DNA from: Zoroaster sp. YZ-2022
Taxonomy: Eukaryota; Echinodermata; Asteroidea; Forcipulatida; Zoroasteridae
NCBI GenBank assembly: GCA_029582265.1
Contig: CM055822.1
Coordinates: forward strand, 41,314,036-41,378,035
DNA: 64,000 nucleotides
Direction: 5' to 3'
Positions 44,501 to 56,500 of the stretch are shown here, piece after piece. The notes under the pieces are model-generated. The model searched no databases. It was not told the origin of the DNA and was given only the letters and a program-made list of their open reading frames with translations. Position numbers and translations under genes: made by a program. The stretch's first letter is position 1. Each line of letters begins with the position of its first letter.

Positions 44501-47500
44501 CGAGATCTAGATGCCGTTGTCTATCTCCTCTCCAAGCTGTCTGAGGACAAAGAGACAGTAGCCGTCTTGCAACACAATGCCCAGGCTTTGCAGATGCCGA
44601 TGGACAAGGCTGTATTGCCTGCATCTGGATCCAAGATGTCTGAACAAGAAGTTTCCGAGGTGATGCCCTGGACAATTTTTTTTTTTTTAAATTTTAGAAT
44701 AACCCGTAGAACCCTTCTTCATGATTGATTGGCATAATTATAATAACAATAATAATAATGAACATTTGTAATGCGCCGGTATCCGTCAAAAGAGACGCTC
44801 ATGGCGCAGTGACATATCAGTGTAAACAAGAAAACAAAATACATGGTAAGAACAATGCAACATAAAATTACAAGGAACAATGATTGTAAAAAGGCTGACT
44901 GGCCCTGGTCAGAATATGCTAGGCAAAGACGATATTCTGACAACAAGAAAAAAACCTGCATACACAACCATGCAAACAAGGTTGATTTGCAAAAAATGTA
45001 ACCACCGATGCGATGCTCTTCACATATCAAACAAAAACAAAAGGTATACACTGTAAATACATCATCATAAAAGTCAATAGTTAAACATAAGTAAATTATA
45101 CACCTGTTGATTGATCATTCAATATCATTCCAATGGTTTTGAAGGTTAAAAGATACTATGCTAGCTTGTGTTATGGCTCTGTGTGGTGAATGCATCTAAA
45201 CTATGGAATGTACACAGCTTATCCACATTTCATACAGTTGTCTGGTTTTGAATTGTTAGTCAACTCGCTGGAATTAAACTTGGGCGATAATACGATAATA
45301 TCGATTATCGCGATACCTTTTTTTTATTCGATTGCGATATCGAGAACCTTTTCAAGTTATCGAAATATTGGCAAATCGCGATTACAGAAATATACCACGA
45401 TTAAAAAAAATCGCCATTGTGAGTCAAGTCAGAAATGCCATGGAAACAAAAATTAGGACAATCTTTTCAGCTTTCGGAAGTGAGAAACAAAAGCAAACTA
45501 CTTCAAAAGCACATACACACTATGCAAATGAATTTGCAATTTATTGTGACGCTTGTAGAGGGGTGTTTATCGGCTCTAAAACAATCATGTGTGAATGAAA
45601 AAAAATAATTGTGATACTATCGAAAATGGCGATATGTGTTTGCGGATATATCGTGGATGAAAAAAATCAATATTCCCCAAGCTTAGCTGGAATATTGTAA
45701 TATTTGGTTTCATAGGATTCATTTGTTTTCCTGGCCTTATAAGGTCAATATAAAACAAATCAAAACCTGTTTACCATCACAGCTTCGGAACCAGCTGTTG
45801 ACACTAGCCAGCAGTGGAGCTGCCACCAGCGAAGCGTCAGAGGTCTTCAAGAAAATGATGAGAGAAAAACAGTCCAGGAAAAACTGTGAGTAGGCTAGAA
45901 TGTGGTTGGGGCTTAATTAATGAGTACTTTTAGAACCCTTTATGAGGCAAAACAAAATATTCTGGTTGTAGTCCCTGTGCTGTCATTTCCACAACCCTGT
46001 ATTCGGCCAACAAAAATTCCCCGGTTTCTGGTCATATGTTGGCTTCAAAAATTTTTTTTTTTTGGTTATATTTTTTTTTGGACAACCAGTGAAATACGTG
46101 TATAAATATATATATATATATGTGGTTTTAATTATTGGAACCCGACCAAATTTCCCATACACAAAGTATGGTGGCATAGAGAGGCCTCACAAATCGAGTA
46201 AACGTTCATACTCCTTTGTGAAAAAGTTGTTTAAAACACAGCACTGCAGAATTCCAATCGATTCAGCAATTTTTGGCTGCAATTGGACATCGTTTCATAG
46301 CAACAACAAAAAGAAGAAAATAAAAAATGCCAATGGGCGGCTCTCAGGCGATGCGCACGGAGACCAGAAACTGGAGAATTTTTTTGTTTGGCCTTATCAG
46401 TTTTGCCCTAAAAAATTGTGCATTAAATTTCTGAGAATTATTCAGTTCTGAATCAGAATTTGTGCTTTTATATGATAGAGAGCCGAAGTAATGATTTGCT
46501 ATTAATAAAAAAATAACTGAAATGAATAGAGAATTAGCTGTTGCAAACTGCTTACCAACCTACGACCTGCAGTATACATGCAAAGTAATGGTTATTGGCC
46601 TTACGTTTGGAACCTAGCTGGTTCTTTCTAATTGGCAAAATGGACAAAAAAAGTCACTGAACGAAGTGTTGCATCATAGAAAAATAACAAGACAAAGATT
46701 GTGTAGAACCATGCTGCCATGGGAGAATCACTTAAACCAATTCTTTAAAGTCACTATACATAAAACTTACTTGGTATAAAGTTGATGATGGTATCAAATA
46801 TCCCTTGATATTATTTAAAGTTGATGGTATCGAATATCCCTTGATATTATTTAAAGTTGATGATGGTATCAAATATCCCTTGATATTATTTAAAGTTGAT
46901 GATGGTATCAAATATCCCTTGATATTATTTAAAGTTGATGGTATCAAATATCCCTTGATATTATTTAAAGTTGATGGTATCGAATATCCCTTGATATTAT
47001 TTAAAGTTGATGATGGTATCGAATATCCCTTGATATTATTTAAAGTTGATGATGGTATCGAATATCCCTTGATATTATTTAAAGTTGATGGTATCAAATA
47101 TCCCTTGATATTATTTAAAGTTGATGGTATCAAATATCCCTTGATATTATTTAAAGTTGATGATGGTATCGAATATCCCTTGATATTATTTAAAGTTGAT
47201 GGTATCAAATATCCCTTGATATTATTTAAAGTTGATGGTATCAAATATCCCTTGATATTATTTAAAGTTGATGATGGTATCAAATATCCCTTGATATTAT
47301 TTAAAGTTGATGGTATCAAATATCCCTTGATATTATTTAAAGTTGATGGTATCGAATATCCCTTGATATTATTTAAAGTTGATGGTATCAAATATCCCTT
47401 GATATTATTTAAAGTTGATGATGGTATCAAATATCCCTTGATATTATTTAAAGTTGATGGTATCAAATATCCCTTGATATTATTTAAAGTTGATGGTATC

Positions 47501-50500
47501 GAATATCCCTTGATATTATTTAAAGTTGATGGTATCAAATATCCCTTGATATTATTTAAAGTTGATGATGGTATTGAATATCCCTTGATATTATTTAAAG
47601 TTGATGGTATCGAATATCCCTTGATATTATTTAAAGTTGATGGTATCAAATATCCCTTGATATTATTTAAAGTTGATGATGGTATCGAATATCCCTTGAT
47701 ATTATTTAAAGTTGATGGTATCAAATATCCCTTGATATTATTTAAAGTTGATGGTATCGAATATCCCTTGATATTATTTAAAGTTGATGGTATCAAATAT
47801 CCCTTGATATTATTTAAAGTTGATGATGGTATTGAATATCCCTTGATATTATTTAAAGTTGATGGTATCGAATATCCCTTGATATTATTTAAAGTTGATG
47901 GTATCAAATATCCCTTGATATTATTTAAAGTTGATGATGGTATCGAATATCCCTTGATATTATTTAAAGTTGATGGTATCAAATATCCCTTGATATTATT
48001 TAAAGTTGATGGTATCAAATATCCCTTGATATTATTTAAAGTTGATGATGGTATCGAATATCCCTTGATATTATTTAAAGTTGATGGTATCAAATATCCC
48101 TTGATATTATTTAAAGTTGATGATGGTATCGAATATCCCTTGATATTATTTAAAGTTGATGATGGTATCGAATATCCCTTGATATTATTTAAAGTTGATG
48201 GTATCAAATATCCCTTGATATTATTTAAAGTTGATGGTATCAAATATCCCTTGATATTATTTAAAGTTGATGATGGTATCGAATATCCCTTGATATTATT
48301 TAAAGTTGATGGTATCAAATATCCCTTGATATTATTTAAAGTTGATGGTATCAAATATCCCTTGATATTATTTAAAGTTGATGATGGTATCAAATATCCC
48401 TTGATATTATTTAAAGTTGATGGTATCAAATATCCCTTGATATTATTTAAAGTTGATGGTATCGAATATCCCTTGATATTATTTAAAGTTGATGGTATCA
48501 AATATCCCTTGATATTATTTAAAGTTGATGATGGTATCAAATATCCCTTGATATTATTTAAAGTTGATGGTATCAAATATCCCTTGATATTATTTAAAGT
48601 TGATGGTATCGAATATCCCTTGATATTATTTAAAGTTGATGGTATCAAATATCCCTTGATATTATTTAAAGTTGATGATGGTATTGAATATCCCTTGATA
48701 TTATTTAAAGTTGATGGTATCGAATATCCCTTGATATTATTTAAAGTTGATGGTATCAAATATCCCTTGATATTATTTAAAGTTGATGATGGTATCGAAT
48801 ATCCCTTGATATTATTTAAAGTTGATGGTATCAAATATCCCTTGATATTATTTAAAGTTGATGGTATCGAATATCCCTTGATATTATTTAAAGTTGATGG
48901 TATCAAATATCCCTTGATATTATTTAAAGTTGATGATGGTATTGAATATCCCTTGATATTATTTAAAGTTGATGGTATCGAATATCCCTTGATATTATTT
49001 AAAGTTGATGGTATCAAATATCCCTTGATATTATTTAAAGTTGATGATGGTATCGAATATCCCTTGATATTATTTAAAGTTGATGATGGTATTGAATATC
49101 CCTTGATATTATTTAAAGTTGATGATGGTATTGAATATCCCTTGATATTATTTAAAGTTGATGATGGTATCGAATATCCCTTGATATTATTTAAAGTTGA
49201 TGATGGTATTGAATATCCCTTGATATTATTTAAAGTTGATGATGGTATTGAATATCCCTTGATATTATTTAAAGTTGATGATGGTATCAAATATCCCTTG
49301 ATATTATTTAAAGTTGATGATGGTATCGAATATCCCTTGATATTATTTAAAGTTGATGATGGTATTGAATATCCCTTGATATTATTTAAAGTTGATGATG
49401 GTATTGAATATCCCTTGATATTATTTAAAGTTGATGATGGTATCAAATATCCCTTGATATTATTTAAAGTTGATGATGGTATCGAATATCCCTTGATATT
49501 ATTTAAAGTTGATGATGGTATTGAATATCCCTTGATATTATTTAAAGTTGATGATGGTATTGAATATCCCTTGATATTATTTAAAGTTGATGATGGTATC
49601 GAATATCCCTTGATATTATTTAAAGTTGATGATGGTATTGAATATCCCTGATATTATTTAAAGTTGATGATGGTATTGAATATCCCTTGATATTATTTAA
49701 AGTTGATGATGGTATCGAATATCCCTTGATATTATTTAAAGTTGATGATGGTATCGAATATCCCTTGATATTATTTAAAGTTGATGATGGTATTGAATAT
49801 CCCTTGATATTATTTAAAGTTGATGATGGTATCGAATATCCCTTGATATTATTTAAAGTTGATGGTATCGAATATCCCTTGATATTATTTAAAGTTGATG
49901 GTATCGAATATCCCTTGATATTATTTAAAGTTGATGGTATCAAATATCCCTTGATATTATTTAAAGTTGATGATGGTATCGAATATCCCTTGATATTATT
50001 TAAAGTTGATGATGGTATTGAATATCCCTTGATATTATTTAAAGTTGATGATGGTATTGAATATCCCTTGATATTATTTAAAGTTGATGATGGTATCGAA
50101 TATCCCTTGATATTATTTAAAGTTGATGATGGTATTGAATATCCCTTGATATTATTTAAAGTTGATGATGGTATCGAATATCCCTTGATATTATTTAAAG
50201 TTGATGGTATCGAATATCCCTTGATATTATTTAAAGTTGATGATGGTATTGAATATCCCTTGATATTATTTAAAGTTGATGATGGTATCGAATATCCCTT
50301 GATATTATTTAAAGTTGATGGTATCGAATATCCCTTGATATTATTTAAAGTTGATGGTATCGAATATCCCTTGATATTATTTAAAGTTGATGATGGTATC
50401 GAATATCCCTTGATATTATTTAAAGTTGATGATGGTATTGAATATCCCTTGATATTATTTAAATTTGATGATGGTATCGAATATCCCTTGATATTATTTA

Positions 50501-53500
50501 AAGTTGATGATGGTATTGAATATCCCTTGATATTATTTAAAGTTGATGATGGTATTGAATATCCCTTGATATTATTTAAAGTTGATGATGGTATCGAATA
50601 TCCCTTGATATTATTTAAAGTTGATGGTATCGAATATCCCTTGATATTATTTAAAGTTGATGGTATCGAATATCCCTTGATATTATTTAAAGTTGATGAT
50701 GGTATCGAATATCCCTTGATATTATTTAAAGTTGATGATGGTATTGAATATCCCTTGATATTATTTAAAGTTGATGATGGTATCGAATATCCCTTGATAT
50801 TATTTAAAGTTGATGATGGTATCGAATATCCCTTGATATTATTTAAAGTTGATGATGGTATCGAATATCCCTTGATATTATTTAAAGTTGATGATGGTAT
50901 CGAATATCCCTTGATATTATTTAAAGTTGATGATGGTATTGAATATCCCTTGATATTATTTAAAGTTGATGATGGTATCGAATATCCCTTGATATTATTT
51001 AAAGTTGATGGTATCGAATATCCCTTGATATTATTTAAAGTTGATGGTATCGAATATCCCTTGATATTATTTAAAGTTGATGGTATCGAATATCCCTTGA
51101 TATTATTTAAAGTTGATGGTATCGAATATCCCTTGATATTATTTAAAGTTGATGATGGTATCGAATATCCCTTGATATTATTTAAAGTTGATGATGGTAT
51201 CGAATATCCCTTGATATTATTTAAAGTTGATGATGGTATTGAATATCCCTTGATATTATTTAAAGTTGATGGTATCGAATATCCCTTGATATTATTTAAA
51301 GTTGATGGTATCGAATATCCCTTGATATTATTTAAAGTTGATGGTATCGAATATCCCTTGATATTATTTAAAGTTGATGATGGTATCGAATATCCCTTGA
51401 TATTATTTAAAGTTGATGATGGTATCAAATATCCCTTGATATTATTTAAAGTTGATGGTATCGAATATCCCTTGATATTATTTAAAGTTGATGATGGTAT
51501 CGAATATCCCTTGATATTATTTAAAGTTGATGATGGTATCGAATATCCCTTGATATTATTTAAAGTTGATGATGGTATCAAATATCCCTTGATATTATTT
51601 AAAGTTGATGGTATCGAATATCCCTTGATATTATTTAAAGTTGATGATGGTATCGAATATCCCTTGATATTATTTAAAGTTGATGATGGTATTGAATATC
51701 CCTTGATATTATTTAAAGTTGATGGTATCGAATATCCCTTGATATTATTTAAAGTTGATGATGGTATCGAATATCCCTTGATATTATTTAAAGTTGATGA
51801 TGGTATCGAATATCCCTTGATATTATTTAAAGTTGATGATGGTATCGAATATCCCTTGATATTATTTAAAGTTGATGATGGTATTGAATATCCCTTGATA
51901 TTATTTAAAGTTGATGATGGTATCGAATATCCCTTGATATTATTTAAAGTTGATGGTATCGAATATCCCTTGATATTATTTAAAGTTGATGATGGTATTG
52001 AATATCCCTTGATATTATTTAAAGTTGATGGTATCGAATATCCCTTGATATTATTTAAAGTTGATGATGGTATCGAATATCCCTTGATATTATTTAAAGT
52101 TGATGATGGTATCGAATATCCCTTGATATTATTTAAAGTTGATGATGGTATCGAATATCCCTTGATATTATTTAAAGTTGATGATGGTATTGAATATCCC
52201 TTGATATTATTTAAAGTTGATGATGGTATCGAATATCCCTTGATATTATTTAAAGTTGATGGTATCGAATATCCCTTGATATTATTTAAAGTTGATGGTA
52301 TCGAATATCCCTTGATATTATTTAAAGTTGATGGTATCGAATATCCCTTGATATTATTTAAAGTTGATGGTATCGAATATCCCTTGATATTATTTAAAGT
52401 TGATGGTATCGAATATCCCTTGATATTATTTAAAGTTGATGATGGTATCGAATATCCCTTGATATTATTTAAAGTTGATGATGGTATTGAATATCCCTTG
52501 ATATTATTTAAAGATGATGGTATCGAATATCCCTTGATATTATTTAAAGTTGATGGTATCAAATATCCCTTGATATTATTTAAAGTTGATGATGGTATCA
52601 AATATCCCTTGATATTATTTAAAGTTGATGATGGTATCGAATATCCCTTGATATTATTTAAAGTTGATGATGGTATCAAATATCCCTTGATATTATTTAA
52701 AGTTGATGATGGTATCGAATATCCCTTGATATTATTTAAAGTTGATGATGGTATCAAATATCCCTTGATATTATTTAAAGTTGATGATGGTATCGAATAT
52801 CCCTTGATATTATTCCTGTCTGAGATGCTATCGTTTTAGTAAAGCGATTGAAATCATTTTCAAAATTTCGGAATGCATTTCCACTATTTGCATTTCCACT
52901 ATTTACTTGTTAATTAATGAAATTAGCTGAAACTGTCACAGGATTGACTCTTATAAAGTATGGATGCAATACAGACGTTTTACCAAAAAAAGATGTGTAC
53001 TGGTTTTACGAAAGCTACATGACCAAACCACTTTTATGAAACTCCAATCAGAAACTGGAGACTCACTTCTTGGGCATTATTAACAACTGTCTCATATTTC
53101 AATGTCAGTATCTTTGAAGCTGCCAGAGCTCTCTGCCTGGGTCCTTGAGAGGCCGAATCTAACGGGAGACTTTGTGACGAGTCCCAGGACCTCGGAGCCG
53201 GGCGTGGCCCTCGGGATTCTACCTCTAGGGGTGCAGGAACTGTCTATTGTTCAGGACCTTCTGATGGTCATGACGGTGGGTATTTAACCTCTTCATTGTG
53301 ACTTTAAGCCAATGTTGAGGGTCTCCAAAAAAAAAAACTTATAATTTTTTTTTCATAAAACTCGATTGGTATTTGAAGTTGATGATAGGATCCAACATCC
53401 CTTGAACTTGTTTTGTCCGAGGTGCTTTCATTTTTGTGAAATAATCAAATTACGTTTTGACTGAACGAAAATCTGATAGCATTTCAAAATTCCATGAAAT

Positions 53501-56500
53501 AATTCACCATTGACTAGGTGAGAATTGTCAATGAACTTTTACATTTTTACCAAGGGACATTTGAGCTAAACATTTAGAATGATTGATTTTTGCTTGATCT
53601 TCTGTAACTATAGAAGAACTTTTACCAAACATGTATTCAGGTTTGAATAGGAATCCACCTGCCAGTTCCTGATTTCAACTAATGATGAACAGTTAAAATG
53701 CTGCTTGTGAGAAATTATGAAATGTTTACATTTTCATACCCTCCTCTTCGGCACATTCATTTCAAATGCATCTTTTACAGGGCACAGAGGGAAAGTACAT
53801 ATTACTCCGTCCGCCCAGTGACCAATCTGCAGGCCGCACATTCATCGTTGACCAATCGCTGGACATCTCTCTGCGTGAAGTAGCCAATCGCATTCTACCT
53901 GTGTTTACCATGTACTCTGCGGTGGTGCGGTTCATCGAGGACAAATCTTCATTCGAGTATGGTGTTGTTAATCATGCCCTGTGCGGAGCCCTGAAGACTC
54001 TCATAAAAGTAAGTTCCTCTCTGAAATTATTTCAAATGAAACGCTTCTCCCATAAATTCAACTGTGAAGATATTCTTAGAAACAAAGTATAGAATCTTAT
54101 AATGTGAAAACAGAATTCCTGGTATGCAGTGTCAACATTGTATACAAGGTATGGCATAGATGGAAAAAGAAACAAATGAATGCTAACCCTAACGCCCTAG
54201 GTATTCTGGCTAGGAACCTTCCTGAATCCTCCAAAATCCATCAGTGCACTTTTGGAAACATGCCCTTATCTTCAAAAGGCAACCATGCATTTTCGTTGAT
54301 CTTTCATATTCAGCACTTGTGGCCTGTACTTCTTGCCAGGAAGTAATTTTGTCCCATTTGAAGAGGTGAAAGTACCAGTTTCCAGCAGTGCTGAATGTTT
54401 CCCAAAAAGTGCCTCTTGGAGGATTTTGCAGGATTTGGGGTGGTTAGGGTTAATGAAACTTACTGAGTGTCAAGCTGATGATGGCATTAATCTTTCCTGG
54501 AAATATTTGTGTCGGAGGTTCTGTTATTTGTAAAAAAATAAATAGAGAATTAGCTGTTGCAAACTGTTTACCAACCTAAAGGACCCAGTATAGTAGTATT
54601 GGCCTACGTTTTTTGGAACCTAGCAGGTTCTTTTCTCAGAGGCAAAATGGACGATATACAGATATGCACATAAACTTAAACACTACTTTAAAAGAGTACA
54701 CTGTTTTAAATACCACATTAGAAGAAGTACAAATTATCCGAAAGCATTTTCACTATTTTATCGTGAACGATGCAACGTAATAAGCCAAAACTTTCACAGG
54801 ATGGTTGTTGAATGTGTATCTTGAATTGAAGAGAGTAAGCACATAACTCTGAGAAGCAGTTTTGCCAACATTAGCTATACCTTCCCTGATTGAAACTTGA
54901 TTTTTCTATATTTTATAGGAATACTCCATTCTAACAGCCCAACTGGAACACCAATTCAGACAGGGTCAACTACCCTTGCAGCGTTTCTGGTTCTACATCC
55001 AACCCTGCAAGCAGACCATGGAGATACTGTCCTCCATCGCCCATTCCATAGACCGCGGGGCGTCAACAGGGGGCGCTGTGCTCAGCTTACTGCACGAGAG
55101 GACAGTGACCATGATTGGGTGAGTAGCGTCATGGAAACATTTTCATTATGTGGAAATGTGCTTGGAAATTTAAATTATAGTCGAATTAAGCTTAGCGGTA
55201 GCACCAAGTAAAAAAATGCAGTTTTTTTGTTTTTTTTACTTAAACTGGCTATTTTAAATTAAGCTGTACCCAATTCATTTGTCGGAGCTTGGAACATTTT
55301 TTTTTTAAATGTTGTGTTTGGAGTAGTCTACAGTTCAGTTATGAGAAGAAGAATTATTTTCCAGTATTTTGATTTTCTTTCAAATGTTTTGGTTGTTTCT
55401 GTTGTTTCCTATCATAGAGATACCAGGGCCCAGAAGCTTTGCCTGTTTCTCACACAGTCGGCCTGCGCTCCTTACTTTGAGATCTTAGAGAAATGGATCT
55501 ACAAGGGAATCATCAAGGATCCATACTGTGAGGTGTGTAATCCCCCTCCCCTCCCTCCCTTCCCCGACCCTCCCCTCCCCTCCCCTCCCCTGGATTTTTC
55601 AAAACTGCCCAATCACACCCCTGATAATGTACATGTATTGCTCATGAAACAGGATGTTGCAAATTGGGACTTCAAATATTGAACCTTCTACGACTGCACG
55701 TAATCTTGGCATCATGTTTGACAGAACGATGTCAATGGAATCACATGTCAAGAAAGTTTGTCAAACGTCATACTACCACATTAGAAACATCAACAGCATC
55801 CGCCGAATCCTGACTGATGAGTCAGCTGCCATCCTTATCCATGCTCTTGTGACATCTAGGTTGGATAATGGCAACTCACTTTTGTTTGGAATCACCAACA
55901 CTCTCATGTGCAAACTTCAACGTGTACAAAACACTGCGGCTCGTGTCTTATCCCGAACACGGAAATTTGATCACATTACTCCAGTCCTGAGAAATCTTCA
56001 CTGGCTTCCAGTCAAACAGAGGATTGCCTTCAAAATAATGCTAATTACATGGAAAGCCCTCAATGACAGTGCACCAACATATCTGCAGGATCTCCTCACC
56101 CAGTATTCCCCTCATCGCCACCTAAGGTCATCTGACAAACATCTTCTTGTGATACCAAGAACCAGAACATTGTATGGAGACCAAGCCTTCTCAGTCTCGG
56201 CCCCCACTCTATGGAACTCTTTGCCTCAGGAAATTCGTAGCTGTCAATCTTTACAAACCTTCAAATGCCTTCTTAAAACATTCATGTTTAACTCAACTTA
56301 TAATTAGAATGCTGGTTTTGTTTCAAGTGACTTGTAAATTAATTATTATTGTACAGTAACTTTTCTTCAAGCGCCTTGGAATATGTCTACATAGATAGAT
56401 GGCGCTTTACAAATGCTTGTATTATTATTATAATATTATTATTATTATGTACAGGTTTTGAAACCTCACAGAAAAGACTCTTAACCCTCCTACTATTGCT

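Larger units (their letters stand above)
45886..53108. other. TUBGCP2 intron 4 (7.2 kb)
   Basis: Consists mainly of a MITE (46004-46393) and the giant minisatellite (46778-52814). The rest is unclassified AT-rich sequence. Confidence 0.85.

Noticed and set aside
46778..52814. CRISPR-like array
   Set aside because: Repeats are contiguous with no unique spacers, in an animal gene intron.
46732..52839. Four long open frames (about 900-1050 codons) on both strands of the satellite
   Set aside because: They only repeat a 12/13-residue peptide, exist on both strands at once because the unit is a multiple of three without stops, and lie inside an intron. No start context or domain.
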